A stretch of DNA of 64,000 nucleotides from Microbacterium sp. MF43. GTDB lineage: Bacteria > Actinomycetota > Actinomycetes > Actinomycetales > Microbacteriaceae. The number at the start of each line of letters is the position of its first letter. The first letter of the stretch is position 1. Below are positions 40,875 through 51,384 of the stretch, piece after piece. A model generated the notes under the pieces. That model was given only the letters and a program-made list of their open reading frames with translations, did no database searches and was not told where the DNA came from. Made by a program: the position numbers and the translations under genes. The stretch lies in NCBI RefSeq assembly GCF_012847295.1, contig NZ_JABBDY010000002.1:1-64000 (forward strand), read 5' to 3'.

Positions 40875-42397
40875 CTCGCGGGGCGGACGAACGGCGCCAG
40901 ACGCGCGGCGAGATGCGCGCCGACGCGGGCGTGCACCGCGGTGCCGCCCTCCTCGTGGGCCTGCGACAGGATCATGCCCTGCTCGTGGATCGCCGAGACC
41001 AGGTCGCCGCGGTCGTAGGGGACGAGCACGTCGACCTCGACCGCGGGCAAGGGCAGTGCGGCCTCGATCGCGGCGCGCAGCTCGTCGAGACCTTCGCCCG
41101 TCCGTGACGACGCGAAGAGCGCCTTGGGCTCGAGTCCGCGCAGCACGAGCCGGGTGTCGTCGTCGATCAGATCGGCCTTGTTGAAGACCACGATCTCGGG
41201 GATGTCGCGTCCGCCGACGTCGCCGATCACGTCGCGCACCGTCGCCAGCTGCGCGGCAGGGTCGGGGTGCGCCCCGTCCACGACGTGCACGATGACGTCC
41301 GCGCCGCCGACCTCCTCCAGCGTCGAGCGGAACGCCTCCACCAGCTGATGGGGCAGGTTGCGCACGAAGCCGACCGTGTCGGTCAGCGTGTAGACGCGGC
41401 CATCGCCGGTCTCCGACCGGCGGACGGTCGCGTCGAGCGTCGCGAACAGCGCGTTCTCGACGAGCACTCCCGCGCTCGTGAGCCGGTTCAGGAGGCTCGA
41501 CTTGCCGGCGTTGGTGTAGCCGGCGATCGCGACCGAGGGGATCGTGTGCCGCTTGCGCTCGGCCCGCTTCGCGTCGCGCGCCGGTGCGAACTCGCGGATC
41601 TGGCGACGCAGCTGCGCCATCCGCGTGCGGATGCGACGGCGGTCCAGCTCGATCTTGGTCTCACCGGGACCGCGTGAGCCCATGCCCGCGCCGCCGGCGC
41701 CGACCTGGCCACCGGCCTGCCGGCTCATCGAATCACCCCATCCGCGCAGACGCGGAAGGAGGTACTCGAGCTGAGCGAGCTCGACCTGCGCCTTGCCCTC
41801 GCGGCTCTTGGCGTGCTGACTGAAGATGTCGAGGATGACCGTGGTGCGGTCGATGACCTTCACCTTCACGACGTCTTCGAGCGCTCGGCGCTGGCTCGGC
41901 GCGAGCTCGGTGTCGGCGATGACGGTATCGGCGCCCACCGCGGCGACGATGTCACGGAGCTCCTCCGCCTTGCCGCGACCGACATACGTGGCGGGGTCCG
42001 GGTGCGGGCGACGCTGCAGCACGCCGTCGAGGACGACCGCGCCGGCCGTCTCGGCGAGTGCGGACAGCTCGCGCAGCGAGTTCTCGGCGTCTTCCTGCTC
42101 ACCCTGCGGGTGCACCCCCACCAGCACGACGTTCTCGAGCCGAAGCTGCCGATACTCGACCTCGGTGACGTCCTCGAGCTCGGTGGACAGTCCCGGAACG
42201 CGCCGCAGCGCCGCGCGCTCCTCGCGATCCCACTGCTCACCGTCGGTGTCGGGCGTCGCGACGGTGGACTCGTCCTGAAGCGCCTGCGCCGCACCGAACA
42301 CGCGCACCCCCGAACGCGCCTCTGCGCGCGCGAGCACGCGATCCACCGGGTCCACCGGCGTCTCGTCGGTGCTCTGGGGTGTTGTCGTATCCGTCAT
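40871..42397 (-). CDS. hflX: GTPase HflX
   Basis: Ribosome-associated GTPase that splits stalled or 100S ribosomes. The 508-residue product has the HflX N-domain (about 100-260, with GRGKAEELRDIV and the glycine-rich MGSRGPGETKIELDRR). The G domain has G1 GYTNAGKSSL, G3 DTVGFVRNLP and G4 FNKADL. The ATG 42397 (MTDTTTPQST) follows AGAGGAA; the ATG 17 codons earlier lacks a site. It is conserved next to dapF-miaAB and lexA in Actinobacteria. Confidence 0.95.
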   Translation of the reverse strand: MTDTTTPQSTDETPVDPVDRVLARAEARSGVRVFGAAQALQDESTVATPDTDGEQWDREERAALRRVPGLSTELEDVTEVEYRQLRLENVVLVGVHPQGEQEDAENSLRELSALAETAGAVVLDGVLQRRPHPDPATYVGRGKAEELRDIVAAVGADTVIADTELAPSQRRALEDVVKVKVIDRTTVILDIFSQHAKSREGKAQVELAQLEYLLPRLRGWGDSMSRQAGGQVGAGGAGMGSRGPGETKIELDRRRIRTRMAQLRRQIREFAPARDAKRAERKRHTIPSVAIAGYTNAGKSSLLNRLTSAGVLVENALFATLDATVRRSETGDGRVYTLTDTVGFVRNLPHQLVEAFRSTLEEVGGADVIVHVVDGAHPDPAAQLATVRDVIGDVGGRDIPEIVVFNKADLIDDDTRLVLRGLEPKALFASSRTGEGLDELRAAIEAALPLPAVEVDVLVPYDRGDLVSAIHEQGMILSQAHEEGGTAVHARVGAHLAARLAPFVRPAS

Positions 42398-42546
42398 TCG
42401 TTCCTCTCGGGATGCCGTTTTCCGCCGTTGATCGGCGGTTCGAGGCATCCGTGAATTCTAGTCCTGTGTGCGACCGCGGCCCATACCCTCACGGCGGCGT
42501 TGAGGCCCTCGCACCGCGCGGCGGTCCTCCGCTAGGCTCGTCGATC

Positions 42547-43188
42547 ATGGTGTCCGACCACTACTTCAGTGCGACGCCCGCCAGTCCCGAGAATCTGCGA
42601 CGAATCCGGGTGACCCTCGCCGGCCGCGACGTCGAAGTCACGACCGCCGGAGGCGTGTTCAGCCCCGATCACGTGGACTCCGGTACGGGCGTGCTGCTGG
42701 CCAACACTCCCCCACCTCCGCCGGGCGGCAACCTGCTGGACCTCGGCTCGGGTTGGGGACCGATCGCCCTCACTCTCGCGATGGAGTCACCGCACGCCAC
42801 CGTCTGGGCGGTCGACGTGAATGAGCGTGCGCTCGACCTCGTCCGCCGCAACGCCACCGCGCTCGGTCTCGACAATGTCAACGCGGTGCTCCCCGACGAA
42901 GTTCCCGACGACATCGTCTTCCGCACGATCCGCTCCAACCCGCCCATCCGCGTCGGCAAGAACGAGCTGCACGGCCTGCTCGAGCGGTGGATCCCCCGGC
43001 TGGACGAGCGCGCGGACGCGTGGCTCGTCGTACAGCGCAACCTCGGGTCGGACTCGTTGCAGCGCTGGCTGGCCGCCACCTTCGATCACGGATACAGCGT
43101 GCACCGCGCGGCGACGGGTCGCGGCTTCCGGGTGCTGAAGGTCCGGCGGCATGGCACGCCGCCGACCACGCCTATCGACCTGCCCTGA
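42547..43188 (+). CDS. class I SAM methyltransferase (RsmC-like)
   Basis: A 213-residue methyltransferase. Motif I is LLDLGSGWGPIALTLAME and the acidic end of strand 2 is VWAVDVNERAL. SNPPIRVGK matches the NPPxR motif of the RsmC/RlmG guanine-N2 rRNA methyltransferases, so a 16S rRNA target is plausible. A -10-like TAGGCT ends 8 bases before the ATG. It is transcribed opposite to hflX and converges on dapF. Confidence 0.85.
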   Translation: MVSDHYFSATPASPENLRRIRVTLAGRDVEVTTAGGVFSPDHVDSGTGVLLANTPPPPPGGNLLDLGSGWGPIALTLAMESPHATVWAVDVNERALDLVRRNATALGLDNVNAVLPDEVPDDIVFRTIRSNPPIRVGKNELHGLLERWIPRLDERADAWLVVQRNLGSDSLQRWLAATFDHGYSVHRAATGRGFRVLKVRRHGTPPTTPIDLP

Positions 43189-43200
43189 GGGCACGGCACC

Positions 43201-44073
43201 TCACGCGAGCGTGACCTCGCCCGAGTAGACCAGAGTCGCGGGGCCCGAGAGCAGCACGTGCCGTTCGTCCCCCACAGTGGGCATGCGCACGCCGAGCGTG
43301 CCCCCCGGCACGTCGACCGTCCAGTGGTCGGGTGCAGCCGGACCTGCCCAGTGGCGCACGGCCAAGGCAGCCGCCGCCACGCCCGTGCCGCAGCTCAGCG
43401 TCTCGCCGACGCCGCGCTCGAACACGCGCATGCGGATCGACCCCACGCCGTCGCGCACCAGCGGGTCGCTCGGCACGACGAACTCGACGTTCGCCCCGTG
43501 GGGCGGCTCGGGGTGCAGCTGCGGCAGCGCCGTGAGGTCGAGGCCCTCGAGTTCACGGGTATCGGGAAGGGCCACGACGATGTGGGGATTGCCGACATCG
43601 ATGCCGAGGCCGGGTCGCGGCGCGCCGATGCCGCGTGCCCGCACGAGCACGTCGTCCGTCTCGACACGCCACGGACCGAGGTCGACCTCCAGTCCGAGGT
43701 CACTGCGGGTGATCGTCTTGACGCCGGCGCGCGTGCCGACCTTGAGCGGATCACCGTCCAGCGTCGCCCAGCCGACCTCGGCGAGATAGCGGGCGAACAC
43801 CCGGATGCCGTTGCCGCACATCTCGGCCTTCGAGCCGTCGGCGTTGCGGTAGTCCATGAACCATTCGGCACCGGATGCCGCGGCATCCGCCCCCTCGTCG
43901 ATCGCGCTCGTGCGCACCACCCGGAGGATGCCGTCGCCGCCGATGCCGAACCGGCGATCGCACAGCACGGCGACCTGGTCGTCGGAGAGGTCCAGCGCGC
44001 CGTCCGGATCGGGCACGATGACGAAGTCGTTGCCCGTGCCGTGGCCCTTGGTGAACCCGATGGTCTGCGGCAT
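43201..44073 (-). CDS. dapF: diaminopimelate epimerase
   Basis: PLP-independent epimerase making meso-diaminopimelate for lysine and cell wall. The product has 290 residues with the catalytic pair Cys86 ([11 protein letters not shown]) and Cys228 ([11 protein letters not shown]). The -10 TAGACT (44080-44085) ends 6 bases before the ATG, so it is likely leaderless although GGGGG also precedes it. One exact copy of the 18-bp palindrome lies inside (43872-43889), encoding Ala-Asp-Ala-Ala-Ala-Ser. Confidence 0.97.
   Translation of the reverse strand: MPQTIGFTKGHGTGNDFVIVPDPDGALDLSDDQVAVLCDRRFGIGGDGILRVVRTSAIDEGADAAASGAEWFMDYRNADGSKAEMCGNGIRVFARYLAEVGWATLDGDPLKVGTRAGVKTITRSDLGLEVDLGPWRVETDDVLVRARGIGAPRPGLGIDVGNPHIVVALPDTRELEGLDLTALPQLHPEPPHGANVEFVVPSDPLVRDGVGSIRMRVFERGVGETLSCGTGVAAAALAVRHWAGPAAPDHWTVDVPGGTLGVRMPTVGDERHVLLSGPATLVYSGEVTLA
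43872..43889. repeat. 18-bp palindrome CGGATGCCGCGGCATCCG, copy 2
   Basis: An exact copy inside dapF. As in argB it encodes Ala-Asp-Ala-Ala-Ala-Ser on the coding strand, in a surface-type insertion not strongly conserved in the family. Confidence 0.8.
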
Positions 44074-44082
44074 CCCCCAAGT

Positions 44083-45033
44083 CTAGGGGCGGTCGGCGGG
44101 CCCCTCGTCCGCCACCGCGGCGATGAGGTCGGCCGCCGGATGTGCGGGCTGCACCCATCGCACCTCGGCGTAGCGCGTGAACCACGACACCTGCCGGCGC
44201 GCGTAGCGCCGTGTGAGCGCCTGTGTCTCGGCGATCGCTTCGGCTTCGGTGCGCGTGCCCTCGAGCTGCGCGAGCGCCTGCGCGTAGCCGATCGCGCGCC
44301 GAGCGGTCACACCGCGCTCGAGCCCCCGGTCGCGCAGCGCTGCGACTTCGCCCACGAGTCCGTCGCGCCACATGCCGGCGACGCGTTCGTCGAGGCGCGC
44401 GACGAGCTGCGCGCGCGGCACGGCGACGCCGATCATCGTGGTCGGCTCGTGCCACAGCACCGGCACGTCGGGGAGGGCGGCGCCGTGGGTGTCGGCGCCC
44501 TGCGCCAGAACCTCGAGGGCACGGACGATCCGGCGGCCGTTCTTCGGGTCCACGCGGGCCGCCGTGACCGGATCGGCCTCGCGCAGGCGGGCGTACAGCA
44601 TGCCCGGCCCGTGGGCGTCGAGCTCGGCTTCCAGTTCGGCCCGCAGACGCTCATCGTGCGGCGGGAAGCGGAAGTCGAAGACGACACTGGACACATAGAG
44701 GCCGGAGCCGCCGACGAGGATCGCGTCCGCGCCGCGCCCATGGATCCCGGTGATCACGTCGCGCGCAGCGCGCTGGTACCAGGCGACGGCCGCGTCCTCG
44801 GTCACCTCGAGCTCGTCGAAGAGATGGTGAGGGATGCCCCGGCGCTCGCTCACCGGGAGCTTGGCGGTGCCGATCTCCATGCCGCGGTACAGCTGCATCG
44901 CATCGGCATTGACGATCTCAGCCGGCTGCCCCCGCGACGCCAGCGCCTCGGCCAGGTCGAGGGACAGCGAGGTCTTGCCGGTGCCGGTGGCACCGACGAC
45001 CGCCCAGAGCCGGCGTCGACCGGGCGCGGTCAC
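44083..45033 (-). CDS. miaA: tRNA dimethylallyltransferase
   Basis: Prenylates adenosine 37 of tRNAs reading UNN codons. The 316-residue product has P-loop [17 protein letters not shown] at residues 9-25, [27 protein letters not shown] and the C-terminal YARRQVSWF. The GTG at 45033 (VTAPGRRRL) overlaps the miaB stop (GTGA). It acts just before MiaB in the ms2i6A pathway. Confidence 0.95.
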   Translation of the reverse strand: MTAPGRRRLWAVVGATGTGKTSLSLDLAEALASRGQPAEIVNADAMQLYRGMEIGTAKLPVSERRGIPHHLFDELEVTEDAAVAWYQRAARDVITGIHGRGADAILVGGSGLYVSSVVFDFRFPPHDERLRAELEAELDAHGPGMLYARLREADPVTAARVDPKNGRRIVRALEVLAQGADTHGAALPDVPVLWHEPTTMIGVAVPRAQLVARLDERVAGMWRDGLVGEVAALRDRGLERGVTARRAIGYAQALAQLEGTRTEAEAIAETQALTRRYARRQVSWFTRYAEVRWVQPAHPAADLIAAVADEGPADRP

Positions 45034-46580
45034 TCGCCGATGCGCAGCGTCGGCAGTCCGAGCGACACGGCACGCGGCGCGCCGGAGGTGGCTGCCGGGG
45101 CGGGAACGCCGCAGGACTCGGCCTGCGTCCTGTCCCACGCGTCTCCCGAACGTGTGCGGCGGATGCGCAGCGGCGCGCCATCGGGCGAATCGGCGAGCAG
45201 GTGGAAGGGCGCGGCGTGGGTGACGACGACCGACACGACGTCGCCGGGACGCGGGAGGTCGGAGCCCTCGGGCACCTCGAAGTGCACGAGGCGGTTATCT
45301 TCGGCGCGCCCCGTCAGACGGTGGGTCGCCGCATCCTTCTTTCCTTCACCCGTCGAGACGAGCACCTGCAGCTCACGCCCGAGCTGCTTCTGGTTCTCTT
45401 CGAGCGAGATGCGCTCCTGCAGTGCCACCAGCCGCTCGTACCGCTGCTGGACGATCTCCTTCGGCACCTGATCGGGCATGGTCGCCGCCGGGGTGCCTTC
45501 GCGGATGGAGTACTGGAACGTGAACGCGCTGGCGAAGCGGGCCTGCTCGACCACGCGCATCGTGTCTTCGAAGTCTTCGTCGGTCTCACCGGGGAAGCCG
45601 ACGATGATGTCGGTCGTGATCGCGGCGTCGGGGATCTTCGCCCGCACGCGGTCGAGGATGCCGAGGAACCGCTCGCTGCGGTACGAGCGGCGCATGGCCT
45701 TGAGGATGCGGTCGCTTCCGGACTGCAGCGGCATGTGCAGCTGCGGCATGACCGCGGGGGTATCGGCCATGGCGTCGATGACGTCGTCGGTGAACGCCGC
45801 GGGATGCGGGCTCGTGAAGCGGATCCGCTCGAGCCCCTGGATCTCGCCGGCTGCACGAAGCAGCTTGCCGAAGGCCTGGCGGTCTCCGAACTCGACGCCG
45901 TAGGAGTTGACGTTCTGACCGAGGAGGGTCACCTCCAGGGCGCCGTCGTCGACCAGCAGCCGGATCTCGTTGAGGATGTCGCCGGGGCGGCGGTCCTTCT
46001 CCTTGCCGCGCAGGCTCGGGACGATGCAGAAGGTGCAGGTGTTGTTGCAGCCGACCGAGATGGACACCCAGCCGCTGTAGACGCTGTCGCGCTTGGTGGG
46101 CAGCGTCGAGGGGAAGATCTCCAGCGACTCGAGGATCTCGAGCTCGGCCTCGCCGTTGTGGCGGGCGCGCTCGAGCAGGCTCGGGAGGGATCCCATGTTG
46201 TGAGTCCCGAAGACCACGTCGACCCACGGCGCCTTCTGCTGGACGGCGTCCTTGTCCATCTGCGCGAGGCATCCGCCCACGGCGATCTGCATTCCGGCGC
46301 GCTTGTCCTTGCGGGATTTCAGATGTCCCAGCGTGCCGTACAGCTTGCCGGCGGCGTTGTCGCGGACGGCGCAGGTGTTGATGACGACGACGTCCGCCTC
46401 TTCGCCGGCGTCGGCGCGCACGTACCCTGCGCTCTCGAGCGAGCCGGAGAGGCGCTCGGAGTCGTGAACGTTCATCTGGCAGCCGAACGTGCGCACTTCG
46501 TAGGTGCGTGCGCGGCCGTCGGCGCCGATCGCGGCGTCGGAGGGCGCGATGAGCGTCGGGGAGCTGAGCGGGGTGGTCAT
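45030..46580 (-). CDS. miaB: tRNA-2-methylthio-N6-dimethylallyladenosine synthase
   Basis: Radical-SAM methylthiotransferase. The 516-residue product has an N-terminal UPF0004 domain with cluster ligands Cys34, Cys70 and Cys104, the radical SAM motif Cys178-x3-Cys182-x2-Cys185 (CNNTCTFC) and a C-terminal TRAM domain (about 385-450). The last 60 residues are a loose tail. A TAGAAT lies 9 bases upstream of the ATG. It forms an operon with miaA and probably dapF. Confidence 0.96.
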   Translation of the reverse strand: MTTPLSSPTLIAPSDAAIGADGRARTYEVRTFGCQMNVHDSERLSGSLESAGYVRADAGEEADVVVINTCAVRDNAAGKLYGTLGHLKSRKDKRAGMQIAVGGCLAQMDKDAVQQKAPWVDVVFGTHNMGSLPSLLERARHNGEAELEILESLEIFPSTLPTKRDSVYSGWVSISVGCNNTCTFCIVPSLRGKEKDRRPGDILNEIRLLVDDGALEVTLLGQNVNSYGVEFGDRQAFGKLLRAAGEIQGLERIRFTSPHPAAFTDDVIDAMADTPAVMPQLHMPLQSGSDRILKAMRRSYRSERFLGILDRVRAKIPDAAITTDIIVGFPGETDEDFEDTMRVVEQARFASAFTFQYSIREGTPAATMPDQVPKEIVQQRYERLVALQERISLEENQKQLGRELQVLVSTGEGKKDAATHRLTGRAEDNRLVHFEVPEGSDLPRPGDVVSVVVTHAAPFHLLADSPDGAPLRIRRTRSGDAWDRTQAESCGVPAPAATSGAPRAVSLGLPTLRIGE

Positions 46581-46626
46581 GATGCAGTCATTCTACGAGT
46601 CGCGCCTGAGACCGGTGCCGGGAGCG

Positions 46627-47505
46627 TCAGCGGATGCGGGCGCGAATGCGACCCGCCGACAGGGCCGTGAAGCCGAATGCCATCGCGAGGAGTACGCCGA
46701 ACGCTATGGAGGCCGGCAGAACGAACTCGCCGACGTACGCGTCGATGCCGTAGAACTCGCGGATGGCCTCGCCGGCCTCAGCGCTCTCGCCGACCATGGC
46801 CGACAGCGAGTCGGCCGTGAACTCACGCCGAAGGAGCATCGCCCCCTGAGCGAAGGGCAGCGCATTGATCGTCGTGGCGACCGCGACCGGGAGCGATCCG
46901 ACGGGGATGTAGGCACCAGCGATGAATCCGAGCACGGTCCCGATCACCGTCGCGAAACCCGAGAAGGCGGCGGTCGTGCGGATGAACGTGACGATGAGCG
47001 CTGAGAGCGCGGTGAACCCGGCGCAGCAGAGCAGCGTGATGCCCGCAATGCGGATGACGGTCAGCGGCGTGAGCCACACCCCGTCGACGACGCCGAGGTA
47101 CAGGATGCTCAACGCCAGCACGATCATGGACATGACGATCGCGACGGTGACGGCCGCGATGAGGTAGCCGAGGACGAGCTGCGTCCGGCGCACCGGGGAG
47201 ACCAGGAAGTCGCGGAAGCGACCCGTCTCGCCATCGTCGACGAGCGTGACGAGGGCGCCGAGCCCGGTGGTGATCGTCGACAGCATGACGATCCCGGCGA
47301 ACATCCAGGTGTCGACGAATGTGCGGATGTCCTGCTCGGACGCCTGCGGAAAGGTCTCCTGCAGGCCGTCGATCTGAAGCCGCGCGAGGAACAGCGTGTA
47401 CAGGACGAACAGGATGAGCGCCCCGAGCAGCGAGAAGAAGACGTTCATCCGATCTCGGAAGAAGAGGCGCAGATTGCGCCGCACGATGGCGAGGACGACG
47501 GTCAT
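46627..47505 (-). CDS. ABC-2 type exporter permease
   Basis: A 292-residue membrane subunit with six helices and the ABC-2 permease arrangement: N-terminal IVRRNLRLFFRDRMNVFFSLLGALILFVLY, then LVTLVDDGETGRFRDFLVSPVRRTQLVLGYLI. The start overlaps the ATPase stop by 4 bases (ATGA). The substrate is unknown; relatives export drugs, peptides or polysaccharide precursors. The pair lies between miaB and recX, where many Actinobacteria lack it. Confidence 0.88.
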   Translation of the reverse strand: MTVVLAIVRRNLRLFFRDRMNVFFSLLGALILFVLYTLFLARLQIDGLQETFPQASEQDIRTFVDTWMFAGIVMLSTITTGLGALVTLVDDGETGRFRDFLVSPVRRTQLVLGYLIAAVTVAIVMSMIVLALSILYLGVVDGVWLTPLTVIRIAGITLLCCAGFTALSALIVTFIRTTAAFSGFATVIGTVLGFIAGAYIPVGSLPVAVATTINALPFAQGAMLLRREFTADSLSAMVGESAEAGEAIREFYGIDAYVGEFVLPASIAFGVLLAMAFGFTALSAGRIRARIR

Positions 47506-48437
47506 GATCGTGCACCCGGCTGGGGCTCGTCGTCATCGACGATGCGACCGGTGAGGGCGAGGAAGACGTCATCCATGCGTCCGTGGCGGAACTCGAAGTC
47601 GCGTACCTTGTCGCCGTGCGTCGCCAGAAGCCCCTGGGCTGCCGCGGCATCCGGCACGGCGATCACGACGACATCGCCGTCGACCGCCACCTCGCCGCCG
47701 TGGATCGAGGCGAGGCGGGCGAGCCCCGCGACGTCGCTCGTGGTCACCGTCAGGATGCTGTGGCTGTGCTCGGCGCGCAGCGCCGCGGGAGTGCCATCGG
47801 CGACGATCTCGCCGCGATCGATGATGCACACGCGGTCTGCCTCCTCGGTCTCCTCCATGTAGTGAGTGGTGAGGAAGACCGTGAGTCCCGTCTCACGGCG
47901 CAGTCCGTGAACCGTCCGCCACAGGAGCGCGCGGCTGCGCGGGTCGAGGCCCGCCGTCGGCTCGTCGAGGAAGAGGATCGCCGGCTCGTGCACGAGTGCG
48001 CGCGCGATGTCGACGCGCCGACGCTGGCCGCCGGAGAGGGCGCCGTAACGCCGGTCGAGGAACGTGTCGACCTCGATGAGCTCTGCGAGGTGGGCAATGC
48101 GCCGGTCGGCGCGCGCACGCGGCACCTTCGCGAGCGTGGCACGCAGGCGCAGGTTCTCGCGCACGGTGAGCATGGGGTCGAGCACCGAGTCCTGGAAGAC
48201 GACGCCGATGCGCTCGCGCACCCGCTCCCCTTGGGTGACGACGTCGTGATCGGCGACGCGGACCGTCCCGGCGTCGAACGCCAGGACGCTCGTGAGGCAG
48301 TTGATCGTGGTCGACTTCCCGGCTCCATTGGCCCCGAGGAAGGCGAAGACGGACGCCTCGGGTACCGAGAACGTGAGGTCGTTCACCGCCGTGGTCGTGC
48401 GAAAGCGCTTGGTCAGCCCTTCCACGCGGATCGCCAT
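47502..48437 (-). CDS. ABC-2 type exporter ATPase
   Basis: A 311-residue DrrA-like ATPase. Walker A is GANGAGKSTT, the signature is LSGGQRRR, Walker B is ILFLDEPTAGLD, and the H-loop is FLTTHYMEETEEADR. A C-terminal regulatory stretch (about 225-311) is typical for exporters. The ATG 48437 (MAIRVEGLTKRF) has a perfect AGGAGG upstream; an ATG 12 codons earlier has none. Confidence 0.92.
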   Translation of the reverse strand: MAIRVEGLTKRFRTTTAVNDLTFSVPEASVFAFLGANGAGKSTTINCLTSVLAFDAGTVRVADHDVVTQGERVRERIGVVFQDSVLDPMLTVRENLRLRATLAKVPRARADRRIAHLAELIEVDTFLDRRYGALSGGQRRRVDIARALVHEPAILFLDEPTAGLDPRSRALLWRTVHGLRRETGLTVFLTTHYMEETEEADRVCIIDRGEIVADGTPAALRAEHSHSILTVTTSDVAGLARLASIHGGEVAVDGDVVVIAVPDAAAAQGLLATHGDKVRDFEFRHGRMDDVFLALTGRIVDDDEPQPGARS

Positions 48438-48506
48438 GGTCCTCCTCGAATCGGCGTGGAGCCAGTCTGGCATCCCGCCGCACCCCTGCGGCTCGTCTGC
48501 GAGCGG

Positions 48507-48538
48507 GTGGAACAGCCGGTCAGTGGAACAGCCGGTCA
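48507..48538. repeat. tandem 16-bp duplication at the recX stop
   Basis: GTGGAACAGCCGGTCA occurs twice in tandem (48507-48522 and 48523-48538). The second copy contains the recX stop codon (TCA read on the other strand), so the stop region has been duplicated downstream without altering RecX. Confidence 0.75.
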
Positions 48539-49279
48539 GCGGAACCGCACGCCTCCGATGTCCTCGGGTCGTTCGTCGAGAGCGATGCGAGCGGCAGTCA
48601 TCGCGAGGGATCCGTTGTACCCGCGGCGCGCAAGCTGCCCGGACAGCCTGCGCAGTGCCGTCTCACGATCGAGCGAGCGGAGCGAACGGACCTTGCCCTT
48701 CGCGTACTCGATCGCCCGCTGCAGATCATCGTCGGGGAGCGCCAGCAGGGCGCCGTCGGCGATGTCGCGGGGAATGCCGCGCTTCGCGAGTGTCTGAGCG
48801 ATCAGTTGACGTCCCTGACCCTTGCGGTCGACGCCGACATGCACGAGCTGCTCTGCCAGCGCTGCGTCGTCCAGATAGCCGTAGCCGGTCAGGGACGTGA
48901 TGACGGTCTCCATCGAGACGTCGTCGAGGTCGTGCTCGCGCAGCAGAACTCGCGCTTCGGACACGGACAGCGATCGCGTGCGCAGCCTCTTGAGCAGTGC
49001 CTTCTCGGCTGCCTCGAGGCCGGGAGGGGCGTCGGCGGCCTCGAGGGCGCCGTAGACGGCATCACCCTCTCCCCCGTGTGCGCTGGACACGCTCGCGCCC
49101 GTCCATGTCGGATGCCAGGCGGGGACGCCGTCGCTCTCGACGGCGCAGTCCTCGTCGCTGTCCGCGGCGTCCGATCTGCTGGCGGCCCTCCTGGGTTCGG
49201 GCCGCTCGGGTACCGGACCGCCGAAGAGCGGGATCACGGGGGCGAGCGAGTCGCGCTCGCCCCCGTCTTCACGACTCAT
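48536..49279 (-). CDS. recX: RecA regulator RecX
   Basis: Helical protein that binds RecA filaments and limits RecA activity. The 247-residue product has a disordered, acidic N terminus (1-85) and a RecX core from about 90 (LEAAEKALLKRLRTRSLSVSEARVLLREHDL) to the end, with GYGYLDDAALAEQLV and GKGQ-like QGRQLIAQTLAKRGI. The ATG lies 1 bp after the recA stop, so the genes are coupled. Confidence 0.93.
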   Translation of the reverse strand: MSREDGGERDSLAPVIPLFGGPVPERPEPRRAASRSDAADSDEDCAVESDGVPAWHPTWTGASVSSAHGGEGDAVYGALEAADAPPGLEAAEKALLKRLRTRSLSVSEARVLLREHDLDDVSMETVITSLTGYGYLDDAALAEQLVHVGVDRKGQGRQLIAQTLAKRGIPRDIADGALLALPDDDLQRAIEYAKGKVRSLRSLDRETALRRLSGQLARRGYNGSLAMTAARIALDERPEDIGGVRFR

Positions 49280-49280
49280 G

Positions 49281-50330
<1,050 letters not shown>

Positions 50331-50643
50331 GACGTGCTCCTAATGCTCGCGTTCCGTCGCCTGTAGGCTGTCGCGCCCCGCCCCGGTGGGACGGATGCTG
50401 CGACAAGGCGTGAGGTGTCGTTCGACGTCGTCCACGCTAGAGAGGGGCTCCGACATCGGCCTACACTCCCCCGCTCCCGTGGACAGACGCGTCCTCGACA
50501 CCTGCTGTGCAGGAGCCTACGCCGGAATCGAACACACCTTCGATACGACACGCCGCATGGCGGCGGCGACCTGGGTCCCGAGCAGGAGCGCGCAGCGCTC
50601 CCTGCGGAGGGCGACATGACGCCCCGCCCCGCAGCAGGGTCTT
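50331..50643 (-). other. recA leader and promoter region
   Basis: The 313-bp gap holds the recA control region. It contains the SOS box at 50528-50543, a -10-like TAGGCT at 50514-50519 and a leader of about 177 nt with a small CCTGC/GCAGG stem. No gene is credible: the open frames there lack codon bias and known domains. Confidence 0.7.
50528..50543. promoter_or_regulatory. LexA (SOS) box of recA
   Basis: TCGAAC-ACAC-CTTCGA matches the actinobacterial LexA consensus TCGAACN4GTTCGA at 15 of 16 allowed positions. It sits at about the -35 position of a promoter with -10 TAGGCT (50514-50519), as expected for repression. Confidence 0.85.
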
Positions 50644-50868
50644 TCAGCGCTTCTTGGGTTCGAGGCGTCCGGCGCCGTAGCGGCGTTCGAGCGGCACGTC
50701 CATCTCGGCGCACAGCGCCAGCCAGACGTCACGCGGGGGGAAGCCGGCGTCGAGCGCCTCCACCGCGGTGCGATCGCCGACGGCCGACAGCACGAGGTCC
50801 GCGATCAGCGCGCTGCCGCGGGGACCGAACTCGTCGGTGACGGCTCGGTCGAATTCACTGCGGCGCAT
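50644..50868 (-). CDS. DUF3046 family protein
   Basis: A 74-residue protein starting MRRSEFDRAVTDEFG with the family core ALCAEMDVPLERR. It corresponds to Rv2738c, next to recA in Actinobacteria. Its function is unknown. It ends before the recA promoter and follows the ClgR-like gene by 38 bp. Confidence 0.85.
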   Translation of the reverse strand: MRRSEFDRAVTDEFGPRGSALIADLVLSAVGDRTAVEALDAGFPPRDVWLALCAEMDVPLERRYGAGRLEPKKR

Positions 50869-50906
50869 GAAGGCGTGCGGCTCCGGAGAAGACGGGGCGA
50901 TGCGCG

Positions 50907-51215
50907 TCAGCGCAGCGAGAGCTCGGCGTCGACGGACGCGACGAGTTCGTCGGGGACGACGTCGGGGAAGGTCTGGATGCCCTCCAGCACGGAGATGCGG
51001 TCACCCACCTCGCGCATGATGGTGGAGATCGGAACGTCGAGCGCCTCGGCGACCGAGGCGAGGATCTCGCTCGACGCCTCTTTCTGCCCGCGCTCGACCT
51101 CGCTCAGATAGCCGAGAGCCACGCTCGCGCGGCTGGCCACCTGCCGGAGGGTGCGCCCCTTCTGCTGGCGGAAATCACGAAGAACTTCGCCGATCTCTTG
51201 ACGAACCAGAATCAT
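50907..51215 (-). CDS. clgR: XRE/ClgR-like transcriptional regulator
   Basis: A 102-residue Cro/C1 helix-turn-helix regulator with sequence EIGEVLRDFRQQKGRTLRQVASRASVALGYLSEVERGQKEASSEIL, very close to ClgR, which activates clp proteases and other stress genes. The position between pgsA and DUF3046/recA equals that of Rv2745c. The ATG 51215 (MILVRQEIG) has GGAGGGGG upstream. I could not confirm a ClgR box in its promoter. Confidence 0.9.
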   Translation of the reverse strand: MILVRQEIGEVLRDFRQQKGRTLRQVASRASVALGYLSEVERGQKEASSEILASVAEALDVPISTIMREVGDRISVLEGIQTFPDVVPDELVASVDAELSLR

Positions 51216-51384
51216 TGTGGCCCCCTCCTCACTTCTGATTCCGCTTCCCGGGGTGGACAACAGTACCGCACCGGACGATGCCAATCTAATGCCGCCAACT
51301 GGGGAATGGGTGGGAATCACCGAATGTAACCGAGAAGAAACACGGTGTGTTCCCGAGTGGCCGGAATCGATCGGATGCCTCGCG

